From Micromussa lordhowensis (taxonomy: Eukaryota; Cnidaria; Anthozoa; Scleractinia; Lobophylliidae): a DNA stretch of 64,000 bases. The notes under the pieces were generated by a model. It was not told the origin of the DNA. It saw only the letters and a program-made list of their open reading frames with translations, and ran no database searches. Position numbers and translations under genes: made by a program. The stretch spans positions 21,594,573-21,658,572 of the forward strand of contig OZ026606.1 in the NCBI GenBank assembly GCA_964020085.1. Reading direction: 5' to 3'. Of this stretch, positions 1 through 12,200 are shown piece after piece. How positions within the stretch are numbered: position 1 is the first letter of the stretch; every line of letters begins with the position of its first letter.

Positions 1-230
1 AAGTGGGTCCATTCTTGCTCCAACAAGGAAGTGGGGGAAGACTTCTGTGGCCTTGTTGGCATTATGTACATTCTTCAAGAGAGGGAAGTGAGGTTAGCTT
101 TTACTAGTCTCATTCCTCAGGTACTCTTATATTGTTCAGTGTTTATCTAATTTCCTGCACAAATCTCCAAATAGCAAAAGATTTTACCTCCAGTTACCCT
201 ATGCTATTAAGTGCATACAGTTGTATGTAC

Positions 231-3200
231 CTTTGGTTCGTTTGCTCTGATCCATACTGTAAACAAAATGTCGTAAGCTGAGGAGATTTCGCCATAGAAT
301 CTATCAACTGAGATGTCAGGGTATGGTGCATTCTCTGCATTAGCCACGTAGTCAACGATACTCTCACAAAATCTGGCAAGACCTACGGAATATGACACGA
401 AAAAATGTTATTTCACGTCAGCTCATCATCCCTTTGTGAATTCCCACCAGGACAATAAACTTAGATACATCAAAACCTCTGAGTTCAAATCGGTCAAAAA
501 CGAAATTGATTCTAATGGTGTAAAATCAGCTATCTTGAGTAATAGGGTAGTCATCAAGCACCAAAAAAACTTCATTTTCTATGGACTAACAACTGCCAGA
601 GCATAGCCAGGTTTTTGGAACATGAAGCCACTAGGTGTATTTCTACTCTCCCCTGGATGGGGTGCTAGGCCATCACAGGTTTACCCTCAAACAGTATTTG
701 TTACGTGTTTATCATTATACTATCTTGTTGCATTTCCCTAACAATTTGCAGCCACCTATTATGTTCATGTGAGTGGAGAAGTGCACAAGTGAGCGAGGGT
801 TTTTATATTCCCTTGTCCAAGAAGAGAACACAAAAACACATTAGTATAGTTTTCAGTTGAGAATAGTTTTGTTTGGTCTGTTTTGATACACAAAACAGAA
901 GATATAATTATTATCTCCAGTTTGTAGTTAACATGTATATATTATAAATTAAAATGAAACATATTAAAAGATACTTCACCCCAATTAAATACTAATCTGA
1001 CCTTCTCTAATGCATTGTAAGCAGTTTCCTTTGAGTTTCAAAGTTATGTTTATTTAGTACCTACTTACACACTTGACACTATACAATAGTGTCAAGTTCA
1101 TCATCATTGCACTCTACTTACAGTTAGCTATAACCCATCTTAAATTGTCTTGTTTAGCCATTCCCATCATGGGTAACATTCGTCCAAGGATGTCCTTGAG
1201 AAAAGGCACAACACCAAAGGCTATGGAGGAAAGAAACTGTCTACTGAATTTGCCAATTAAAAATAACTATTAAAGTGCCCCTAACCCCAAATTTTTTCTT
1301 TTTATTTTCAGAAAGAATACATAATTTGGTGAAGATGAAAAAAAGAATTGAGTAAATCCATCAAATCCTCATGAAACTACGAATGTTTAAAGTTGTGATG
1401 TTCTGGTTCACGGCCGCGCGATAGGAGATCTGGGGCTAATGCACTTGTGACGTCAGCCGGGGAAGCTGGTTTCTTAGCTTTTGAGGCGATCCTGTGTTCA
1501 GCTGGGTTCCATCTGAAACTTCTCGCCTTCAGCTCCAGTGAAGTTTGATCCCAGCCACCGAAATCATTGAAACCTCCAAGAAATGGCATCAGACAATACA
1601 AATTAGGATTATTCGATTGAGTCAGAGGTCTCTGACTATCTGTTCTCTCCCGGAGAATAGCATCGAACACATCAAAGTGACGCCAAGTAAAAGCAAGGAA
1701 GGGCAAGGAATCGAAAGTCTGTCAGAATGTGTCTGGATTAACTTGCTTTATATACCTATGAACCAATGGCTGATGAAGAGTTGTTAAAACAAGATGAAAA
1801 GGAACAAGGAAAACCAAAAGTTGTAGCGAATGATGGTAGATGGACGCCTCAAACTGAAATAAGATGAAATAAACCTGAATAAACATGGTGATTATTTTGC
1901 ATCGCTTGAGGGTTGTCCAATACACACAATCTGATACAGATTGAAAATTCCCAATTTCGGTCCGTACTGTTTGTTAGATAGTGCTAGCGTTCTACCATTT
2001 GTAAAGGTCGTTTTCAATCCGTAGACGATCGGAAAATTGCATCTCATTAAGGGGACTTAGAAAATTGTTTAGGCTTTACCGGTGTGAAGCGGGGTTACGG
2101 GTTGTCGATCCGTACGGATCGTACGGATGGAATAGGTCGTTTGCGATCCGTAGACGATCGGAAAGTTGCGTCTCATTAAGGGGACTTAGAATATTTTTTA
2201 GGCTTTACCGGTGTGAAGGGGGGTTACGGGTTCTCGATCCGTACGGATCGTACGGATGGAATAGGTCGTTTTCGATCCATAGACGATCGGAAAATTGCAT
2301 CGCATTAAGGGGACTTAGAAAATTTTCTAGGCGTTACCGGTGTGAAGGGGGGTTACAGGTTGTCGATCCGTACGGACTGTACGGATGGAATAGGTCGTTT
2401 TCGATCCGTAGATGATCGGAAAATTGCATCTCATTAAGGGGACTTAGAAAATTTTCCTCGGCGTTACCGGTGTGAAGGGGGGTTACGGGTTGTCGATCCG
2501 TACGGATCGTACGGATGGAATAGGTCGTTTTCAATCCGTAGACGATCGGAAAATTGCATCTCATTAAGGGGACTTAGAAAATTGTCCTAGGCTTTACCGG
2601 TGTGAAGGGGGTTACGGGTTGTCGATCCGTATGGATCGTACGGATGGAATAGGTCGTTTTCGATCCGTAGACGATCGGAAAATTGCATCTCATTAAGGGG
2701 ACTTAGAAACTTGTCCTAGGTTTTACCGGTGTGAAGGGGGGTTACGGGTTGTCGATCCGTACGGTCGGTACGGATGGAATAGGTCGTTTTCAATCCGTAG
2801 ACGATCGGAAAATTGCATCTCATTAAGGGGACTTAGAATATTTTTTAGGCTTTACCGGTGTGAAGGGGGGTTACGGGTTGTTGATCCGTACGGATCGTAC
2901 GGATGGAATAGGTCGTTTTCGATCCGTAGACGATCGGAAAATTGCATCTCATTAAGGGGACTTAGAATATTTTCTAGGCTTTACCGGTGTGAAGGGGGGT
3001 TACGGGTTAAGAGCGCGTCAGGTGGATTTTATCTTCATGAATGAAGATACCAAAAAGGACAAGTGGTTCTACTTTGATGTGGACTACAATAAGTTCCTGT
3101 TACTTAACGGCCTGCCGAAGTAACAAGGAACGAAACAAACTTAACAAAGGCTCCTTTAGGACTGAGCCACCAACCACCACAAAAGTCATTTTCCAACAGA

Positions 3201-6200
3201 ATCATAATTCAATAACGTGAAAGTTTTACATCAAAGTTGTGTAAATTGTTATTACATGAATATATTTTTGCTGCCAAAAGCAAGTAAATGCGAACTAGCT
3301 GTCCAAAAGTGACTCTGATTAAGATCAACAAACCATTTCCGCGTGAACATCGCACATCACTCATTACAGAACGAGGTATTCATGCATAACTGGCTTGTTT
3401 ATTGTATGTCTGGCTCGTTTGTTGTGCCATTATCTCTAGATTGATAATTTATTTCACTTTAAATGAGTCCTATCCTGGCCCACGCTTAAAGAACGAAGTA
3501 TACATGCATATCTGGCTCGCTGTTTGTTGCGGCAGTATCTCTCGATTGATAATTTCTTTCGCTTTAAACGTGTCATATTGTCGCTGAGGCTTAAAGAACG
3601 AGGTATACATGCATATCTTGCTCGTTTGTTGTGGCAGCATCCCTGGATTGATATATTATTTCGCTTCAAACGATTATTACATGAATATATTTTGCTGCCA
3701 AAAGCAAGTAAACGCGAACTAGCTGTCCAAAAGTGACTCTTATTAAGATCAACAAACCATTGCCGCGTGAACATCGCACATCACTCATTACAGTGACTCT
3801 GATTAAGATCAACAAACCATTGCCGCGTGAACATCGCGCATCACTCATTACAGAACGAGGTATTCATGCATAACTGGCTTGTTTATTGTATGTCTGGCTC
3901 GTTTGTTGTGGCATTATCTCTAGATTGATAATTTCTTTCGCTTTAAATGAGTCCTATCCTCGCCCACGCTTAAAGAACGAAGTATACATGTATATCTGGC
4001 TCGCTGTTTGTTGCGGCAGTATCTCTCGATTGATAATTTCTTTCGCTTTAAACGTGTCATATTGTCGCTGACGCTTAAGTCCCCTTAATGAGGTGCAATT
4101 TTCCGATCGTGTACGGATTGAAAACAACCTTTACAGATGGTATAACGGTAGCACGATCTAACAAACAGTATGGACCGACATGGGGAATTTTCAATCTGTA
4201 TCAGTTTGTGTATATTGGACATGACTGCATCGCTTCAGTGACCTTCATGGCTTCACTAAATGCTTACTTCGCTCATCGTGAATTAGAAATACCTCCAAGC
4301 AAGAGGAAGAGCTATAAAAATCTCCAAGATGCAGCCAATATCCAGTGGCATCGATATATAAAAAAATCAAATTACATTTGTTACAGCTTGAAATCAAATA
4401 CTGAAAAGTACAAAAAACGGGACGCGCTAAGGTCACGCTTTTGTTTATATCTTTTCGATCTTTGCCGGTTTTCTGCTGACTTTGTTGTATGTGTTAATAT
4501 ATATGGTCCCGGAATATGGTGAACCCTACTTAGCGTCGAATTCAGAAGTTTGCTCGAAAATAAATTGAAAAAAGAATTTCACACAAAGCGACAAGACAAA
4601 CAAAGAACTCGCTCGCCTCGCTTGAGAAGCGAGTCTGGCAAAGAACAATTTAGATTTTCCGATGAGATCGAGCATTCCTCTGCCTGTCAATAACATCAAT
4701 ATAGATTACCAAAAATTCAAGAATTTCAAGTTGACAATCAACCACTAAGAGCGAAAAAAACGATATGAAAATAAACACAGTTTTCTAAATGCCCGGTTAA
4801 ATAGCAAAGCGGCAAGTTACTTGCTTCGCGGTCTTTCGGATAAATAGATTAAACGTAATAAACCGCAGCTATAGTTTTTTTCGTCGCGGGGTTCTGAGTA
4901 CAATGATATTTATCCACCTCAAGGTATGGGATCTGAATATTTTGAAGCTGATCGTGATTGCAGCGCTTCACTTCGCTTATTTATCTCGTGTCAACAAACA
5001 AGAAGACAACGACTGAATGAAATCAGAGCGGCTGACAACCAAAAAACTGCGATATAACACAAGTTTCGATCCAGTTTCGGCCAGACTGTATTCGCTAGTT
5101 CAAGGGAGATATGAGATGTAATCACAAGATCGATAAAAAATAATAACGCTCCGATCATTAGTTAACAGTTTCCATCAAGGCATATTCCTGAGAAACTGTT
5201 GCTTGAATCGGTTCCCACTTGGCCTGTTGTATTTTCATGAAATGGTTGTTTAATCGCCAAAGGAAGGTGTGTTGGTTGTGTACAAATATACATTCAGACA
5301 GATCCACCACATTACGGCAATTCGCAGCAACACACCTATAAGGCACTGTAGTAATTTTTTTCCTCTGAACAATCCCTCTGTGACCTCTGATCTGCAGTAT
5401 CTTCACTCTCTCATCATCTCTCCAAGCGAAATGCCTTCCCCGGCTGACGTCACATACCGACTCGGCCCATTCTCCTTGTAACTCGGCCGTGAACCACAGT
5501 GGCGCGTGTTTTTCGGATTTTAAAAATTCACAGAAAATCGAGGAAAAATCGTACGACTATAATTTTTTCACCAATGTGAACAGAACAAAAAGGACCTTTT
5601 TGGCGGCTAAAAAAAATTTTTGGGGTTAGGGGCACTTTAAAGTACATACTATCATCTTGGCAATCTAAATTGTTAGTTAAATGTCTGTCTTGGGTTGGCT
5701 GTAAGTAATTAAATGTAGAATGTCTCTTGTCTTTGCCTGCCCAGTTTATCCCCATAAAGATGAGTTCGATTTGATACGAAAAATCAAAATAATTCCTTAT
5801 ATATTAATGAAGCAGAGAGATGTTTCTCTAGTCTCTCATTTACAATGTAACTGTTGTGTATGTTGCAGGCCAAAATGAAATTCAGCTTAAAATGAAAAAA
5901 CTAGGTTAATTTCATTTTAACCTGAATTTCATTTTGACCTGCAACATGTACACTATACCTGAGATACTGGGGATCAGAGACACTGACTGTAATCACTGTA
6001 AAGTTATGTTATCAGTGTTTTTGAGTCAAACCTCAAATGGCTCTTACTGGAGAATGGGAGAGATGAGGCAGAAAAGGGGAGGGGGCATGCCTGAGGACTC
6101 TCAATCTGGTTAGAATGGAGATGCCTTGCACTCTCTGGTTAACGATGCTAACAAGACAGTAATATGGTAGAGAGTCAACTAGTGAATACAACAAGCTAAG

Positions 6201-9200
6201 CAACTGATATCATAATTGGAATCATATGAATAAAGATAGTCTCCTCCGCAGCCGTTACATAGAGTCGTCATGCAACGCTTCTCCCCCACTAACGCTGTTA
6301 CGATAGGGGTTTAAGTTACTCTAGGTGTTTTTGATTGCGTGACGTAGGGGGATATGCGATACTTTATTGATCATTGTAAGAGCTTCGGCTACAGGACAAG
6401 GATATTAAAATCAGTTCAACCCAAACTGCGGACTATTTGACTTAGCATCCCAGCAACGAAACATGGTGTAAGAAGTGGGATCTGCACAATAATTATGTGA
6501 AATGAGCAATAGCGAAGAGTCTGGTGGTGGAGGACACGCTGCAGTTTCACACACATTGAATCAAGCAAGTGGAGAAGGATCAGACAACATGGCCTCGGCA
6601 ATGCCGACCCTTCCCTCCTCCGCCTCTCAAAACAGATGGAAATCTCGCGACCAACTGGAAACGCTTTAAACGAACCTGGGATAACTATGTGATCGTGGCC
6701 AGGCTGGAGCGCTTCGACGAAAAATACAAGACGGCAATGTTCCTGTCGGTAATAGGAGAAGATGCTCTGGAAATATTTGACGGAATGGATTTCACACCAG
6801 AAACCGATAATCAAGTACTCAACAAGGTAGTCGAAAAATTCGAGGAATTCTGCATCGGGGAAACCAACAAAACCTACGATCGCCGGGACCAAGAGGAAAA
6901 CGAAACTATTGATCAGTACGTGACGGTATTGCGAAAGCTCGCCCAGACATGCAATTTCTGTAGCTGCCTACACGATTCTCTCATCCGGGACCGGCTGGTT
7001 CTAGGAATCAGAAATGAATCGATCCGAAAAAAACTGCTACAAGAAAAAAAGCTCAGCCTCTCACTCGCAATAGATATTGGAAGAAGCGGTGAAACGACAA
7101 ATATGCGTCTGAAAGAGCTCAAGAACAAGACACCGATATCCGAAACAGATGACGACATCAATGCCGTCACACCCAAGAGGACGGAGAGCGACAGACTAAG
7201 AAGAGACAAAGGAATGATCCGATCATGTCGGTATTGCGGGGGAAGCCACAGACGAGGTGGATGCCCAGTGTACGGACAATCATGCAAGAAATGTGGCCGC
7301 CGCAACCATTTTTCTCAAGTTTGTCAACAACGAAATACGAGCCAAAAATTTACGTCTACGAACATTGTAACGCAATCCCACGGCCCAAACCTCTCAGACG
7401 ACGACTCCGGGGATTCAATCATGACTCTTGACCTATCTCCACAGCCTGAGGAAATTCTTATCATAAAGGGCCAAGAATATAAGTCGAAGATACATATGAC
7501 AATGAAGATCAAGGGCGGCCATGAGAAAATCTTTCAAGTGGACACCGGGGCGACCTGTAACGTAATCCGAGCGGGTGAACTGAGTGGCACTAAGTACGAA
7601 GACAAGGTCACTCGCACGAGTCAAGTGTTGAAGATGTACAATTCATCGCCATTAAGACCGGTCGGGAAATGCCGAATCCAGCTGACAAATCCACGAAACA
7701 GCAAGAAGTACAAAGTGGAATTCGTGGTAGTGAAGGATAACGACGCAGATGTCAACCTCATAGGGAACACAGCGGCCCAGCAAATGAACCTGATCCAGGT
7801 CAACCATGAAAACCTACACGTGCTGCCTGGGTCGAGTGAAGTTCTTCATGCAGTGCAGGCCTCGAGTGAGATGGGCCTGTCAGAAGAGGAAATACGAACC
7901 AAGTATGCGGACGTGTTTCAAGGCCTTGGAGAACTCGGAGAACCTCTACACCTAGAGGTCGACGAATCAATTAAACCGGTTCAGATCCCACCCAGGAGGA
8001 TACCAGAAGCCCTTAGAAAGCCCCTAAAGGAGCATTTAACAGAGCTCGAGCAGCAAGGAGTGATTGAGAAAGTCGTTGAAGCAACCGACTGGGTGAGCGC
8101 CATAGTTGTCAACAAGAAAAGCAATGGGAAGATAAGACTCTGCCTTGACCCGCAGCCACTGAACAAGGCTTTAAAGCGATGCCATTACCCCATCCCAACG
8201 ATTGAAGATGTACTACCAGACCTAGCTAACGCAAAGGTGTTCACCAAGCTGGACTGCAAGAATGGTTACTGGCAGGTCAAGCTGGACAAAGATTCATCAA
8301 CATTAACCACCTTTAACACCCTTTTTGGTCGCTACAAGTGGACCAGAATGCCTTTCGGAATTTCTCCCGCAGGAGAAATTTTTCAACGACGCTTAGACCA
8401 AGCCATTGAGGGTCTAGCTGGGGTCAGGACGGTGGTGGATGACCTACTCATCATTGGAAACGGTGAGTCAGTAGCGGATGCAGTAAGAGACCATGACACC
8501 AAGCTGGAGGCTTTACTAGGACGGTGCCGCGAGAGAGGCATCAAGCTGAATGAAGCGAAGATATCCCTCAAGAAAACAGCCACGCCATACATCGGCCATT
8601 TACTGACTTCTGACGGAGTTAAGGCAGATCCCTCTAAAGTTGAGGCCATAGCCAATCTGACCAAGCCCACAGATGTACCCGGTGTCAGACGGATCCTGGG
8701 AATGACCAATTACTTAGCAAAATTTCTGCCAAACTTATCAGACGTCTCAGAGCCACTGCGACAGTTAACACGAAAGGAAAATGAATTTTCCTGGTCCGAG
8801 ATTCATGACAAAGCATTTGAGAATATCAAGAAGCTGGTGTCAAGCCCGCCACTGTTGAAATACTATGAGCCTGACAAGCCACTGGCACTACAATGTGATG
8901 CCAGCGAGAAGGGCCTGGGTGCGTCACTGCTGCAAGACGGGGAACCAATTGCTTATGCAAGCAGGGCGCTTACCACTACAGAAACGAACTATGCTCAAAT
9001 TGAAAAGGAGCTTTTGGCCATCGTGTTTGGTGTAGAGCGTTTTCACCAATACACATATGGACGGAGGGTCACCCTAGAGTCAGACCACAAGCCTTTAGAG
9101 ACGATATTCGGAAAACCACTTGCCTCAGCCCCCAGGCGGCTCCAGAAGATGTTTATGCGCCTTCAGCGTTATGACATTGATATTGAGTACAAGAAGGGGT

Positions 9201-12200
9201 CAGAGATGTATCTAGCTGACACACTCAGCCGACACTTCAGCGGAGATGAGGCACATTTAACCAGATCGGAATTTGAAGAAGAGATAGAGAGCATGCCTTG
9301 CGTCAAAGAAATCAACCAAATGGTAGCATCAGAAGAAAAAATGTTGAGGCTGAAGATCGAGACCGGCAAGGACGAGGCTCTCCAGATGGTGAAGGCGATC
9401 ATACAAAACGGATGGCCTGAAAGCAAGCACAGGTTGCCCGCGGCCGTAACCCCATACTTTCACATACGCGATGAGCTAGTGGTTCAAGATGGACTCATCC
9501 TTCGTGGTGATAGAGTGGTCATCCCAAAAACCCTCAGAAAGGAAATGATCGAAGATCTCCACGCTGCCCACCAGGGGATAGAATCAAGTCTGAGGAGAGC
9601 ACGGGAGAGCATTTACTGGCCGAACATGAACAGTGAAGTAAAAGATTACATCTCTCGATGTGAAATTTGTCTTACTTACTCCCCTCATCAGCAAAAGGAA
9701 CCGCTCCTGAGCCACGAGGTACCCGATCGCCCTTGGGCGAAGATTGCTGCAGACCTGTTCCAGTTTGAGAACAAACAATACCTGGTGACGACCGACTATT
9801 ACTCCAATTTCTTCGAAGTAGATCGCATGTACAGCACGACTTCTGAAGCGGTCATAAAGAAGTTGAAGGCTCACATCGCAAGATATGGAGTGCCAGACGA
9901 AATGGTCTCCGACAACGGACCACAGTTTGCTGCTGAAGAATTTCGAGTTTTCGCTCAAAGATATGGGTTCAGGCATACGCGCACTAGCCCACACTACCCT
10001 CAATCCAATGGGAAGGCTGAGTCAGCAGTAAAGCAAGCAAAGAAGATCCTGAGAATGGCGAGAGCAAGTGGCAATGACTTCTATTTGGCTCTCCTGAACG
10101 TCCGCAACACTCTGCAAGAGGGATACAACACGAGCCCGGCCCAGAGAATGATGAGCAGGAGCACCAGGACAACCCTTCCGGTCTCAACTAGTCTGCTGAA
10201 GCCACACATGGCCCAAAATTCGTCGGAAAGCATTCTTCAAAGACAAGCCAAACAACGCAGACACTATGACAAGGGATCAAAGGCCCTACAGCAGCTTTAC
10301 GAAAGAGACAGGGTGAAAATCCAACCAGTCACCCCAGGACAAAAATTCTGGACTGACGGGCGAGTGGTAAGACAAGTGCGACCTCGTTCTTATGAAGTAC
10401 AGGCGGATGGCAAGGTGTACGTCCGAAATCGCAGACATTTACGAAATTATGAACCAAAGGAAGACGTCGGCCCAACCCTAGATCCGCCAGGGGTTACAGG
10501 AGAAATGCTTACCACAACAGAGGACTGGGAGGAGAGCATTTCCCCAAAGAACCACAAGGGAGAGGGCGAGCCACTGCCAGACAATGGAGACAAAGAAGCA
10601 TTACCAGCACATGACAACGGGGAATATCGAACCCGCAGCGGGTGGGTTTCTGTGAAACCAGCTAAATTCAATGACTTTGTCATGGACTGAACACTGCTCT
10701 AATTACCGCTCAAATAATCCTAAATCGCTGCTGTGCAATTTCATTTTCTTTAGTTTCTTTTGTTTGCTAGTTTGTTTAGTCTTTTATTTATTTATTTTTT
10801 TATTGAAGAGAAGATGTTACGATAGGGGTTTAAGTTACTCTAGGTGTTTTTGATTGCGTGACGTAGGGGGATATGCGATACTTTATTGATCATTGTAAGA
10901 GCTTCGGCTACAGGACAAGGATATTAAAATCAGTTCAACCCAAACTGCGGACTATTTGACTTAGCATCCCGGCAATGAAACAAACGCCTGCTTAAACCCG
11001 AATCCCATCATTTGTTTCCGCGTGTTAACCAATCACAACATCCCTCACATATTCCTGAGGCGGTCGCGCCAAGACTAATTGTCCAATGACAACTTGTGTT
11101 CTATCAGCTACTGATGGTGATGTCGCTCAAAGAAGCCTTTATTTTGGTGTCTTCCAAGTTCAAAATCCCCACTTTAAATTATCAACAGAAGTTGGCAATT
11201 GAAAAAAATAGTTTCAAATAAGAAAGATGTTTTTGTGAACCTGCCTACCGGCTTTGCAAATCTCTTATTTATCAAGCGCTTCCACTTGTGTTTGATCACA
11301 CCACCAACCTTCCGGCATCGATGTCAACATTGGAAGGGGAGAACTTCCGTTCAGTTGTGCATTTTGGAAAATCGCTTAAGACCAGAACAAAGGGATGACT
11401 TTGAATCGGTGATAAGCAGGAACCCAGCAGCATTCTGTCAGGAGAAATTGGTGTTCCCAACGCATCCGAATCTTCGTGGATGACAGAAGAAGTACAGGTG
11501 GTATCAGCAAATCGCATTTGGATGCTATTCCTTGAGGTGATGAAGTTGATGTATTTTTGATACCTCTGTTGGCATTGTCATCTGGATGTAATTCTTGGCT
11601 AGCACTGTCATGGAATATACAAATAAATAGAAAACCATTTTCTCTTGCCTTGAAGACTTCTTCGATTTATTTTCTTTAGCTCCTTCAACTTATCCGATGC
11701 TCGATTAAATTTTATCAAACGCTGGTAGCATTTGTCTATACAGATGAGCAGTTTGCTGTTTTAACGTCCACCGAAAACGAGGATCGGATGACTTCAGCAA
11801 TGCCGAGTGAACTCTTTCTGAAAATGCAGATTTTGTTATCCTTGAGGGAAGCCGACGAACGAATGAAGCACATAGAGCTACTTTTGACTATTTTTTTGGA
11901 CTTAGATCCATAGGAAATCTCTGGGATGTCTGGCGACATCTCGTGAAGGAGGCGATGAATTTACACAGGAAACTGACGTCATTGACAAACTACTAATACG
12001 TGATTGGTTTCAGAGCTAACAATAGACAACACATGATTGGTGCATTCTGTAATTTTCACGTGAACTCAAAACAAAGGGAAACAAATGGGTTCGGGTTTAA
12101 GCAGCCGTTAGGGGAGAAGGTGTTGCGTGACAACCCTAATAACGGCTGCGGAGGAGACTAGAATAAAGATGACTGCACAGTACTTTACACATAACAGTAC

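Larger units (their letters stand above)
1908..4225. mobile_element. Long-TIR (MULE-like) element nested in the Kolobok-like element
   Basis: About 148 bp at 1914-2061 is repeated inverted at 4077-4221 (TGTCCAATACACAC... against its complement, with scattered mismatches). The 10-mer TGCATCGCTT lies just outside both ends as a direct repeat (1898-1907 and 4226-4235), a candidate target-site duplication. Long TIRs and a 9-10 bp duplication suggest a Mutator-like element, but no transposase is visible. The left TIR runs into an array of 129-bp repeats that the right TIR lacks. The centre holds a short coding-like stretch and a block of internal duplications. Confidence 0.55.
1274..5636. mobile_element. 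Kolobok-like TTAA-flanked DNA transposon, decayed
   Basis: The ends are inverted copies of AGTGCCCCTAACCCCAAA, each flanked by TTAA (1270-1273 and 5637-5640). The inverted similarity extends about 200 bp inward with divergence: GTTCACGGCCG and GTGACGTCAGCCGGGGAAG occur at 1407-1470 and, inverted, at 5433-5490. A THAP zinc-finger remnant lies on the minus strand near the right end. A TTAA duplication plus THAP is the combination known for the Kolobok superfamily; piggyBac also uses TTAA but lacks THAP. No intact transposase is visible, and a second element is inserted inside. It lies about 50 bp upstream of the acceptor of the MROH1 exon at 1122-1220. Confidence 0.65.
6237..12160. mobile_element. 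TIR DNA transposon (9-bp TSD) interrupted by a Gypsy element
   Basis: Both ends read TAGTCTCCTCCGCAGCCGTT inward, and GAATAAAGA occurs as a direct repeat just outside them (6228-6236 and 12161-12169), a clean 9-bp target-site duplication. Once the Gypsy insertion at 6296-10982 is removed the TIRs extend about 105 bp: the piece after the insertion (CTGCTTAAACCCGAA from 10988) matches the right-end complement. The remaining body is about 1.24 kb and holds only decayed coding sequence. The same TIR forms a 91-bp element at 46971-47061. Confidence 0.75.

Noticed and set aside
1..120. Open plus-strand frame of 40 codons ending in CAG before GTACTC, like an exon.
   Set aside because: Too short to exceed chance, no recognised domain and no partner exon; it lies on the strand opposite to MROH1.
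2065..2415. 116-codon plus-strand ORF with repeated peptide units.
   Set aside because: It is produced by the 129-bp tandem array, whose period is divisible by three.
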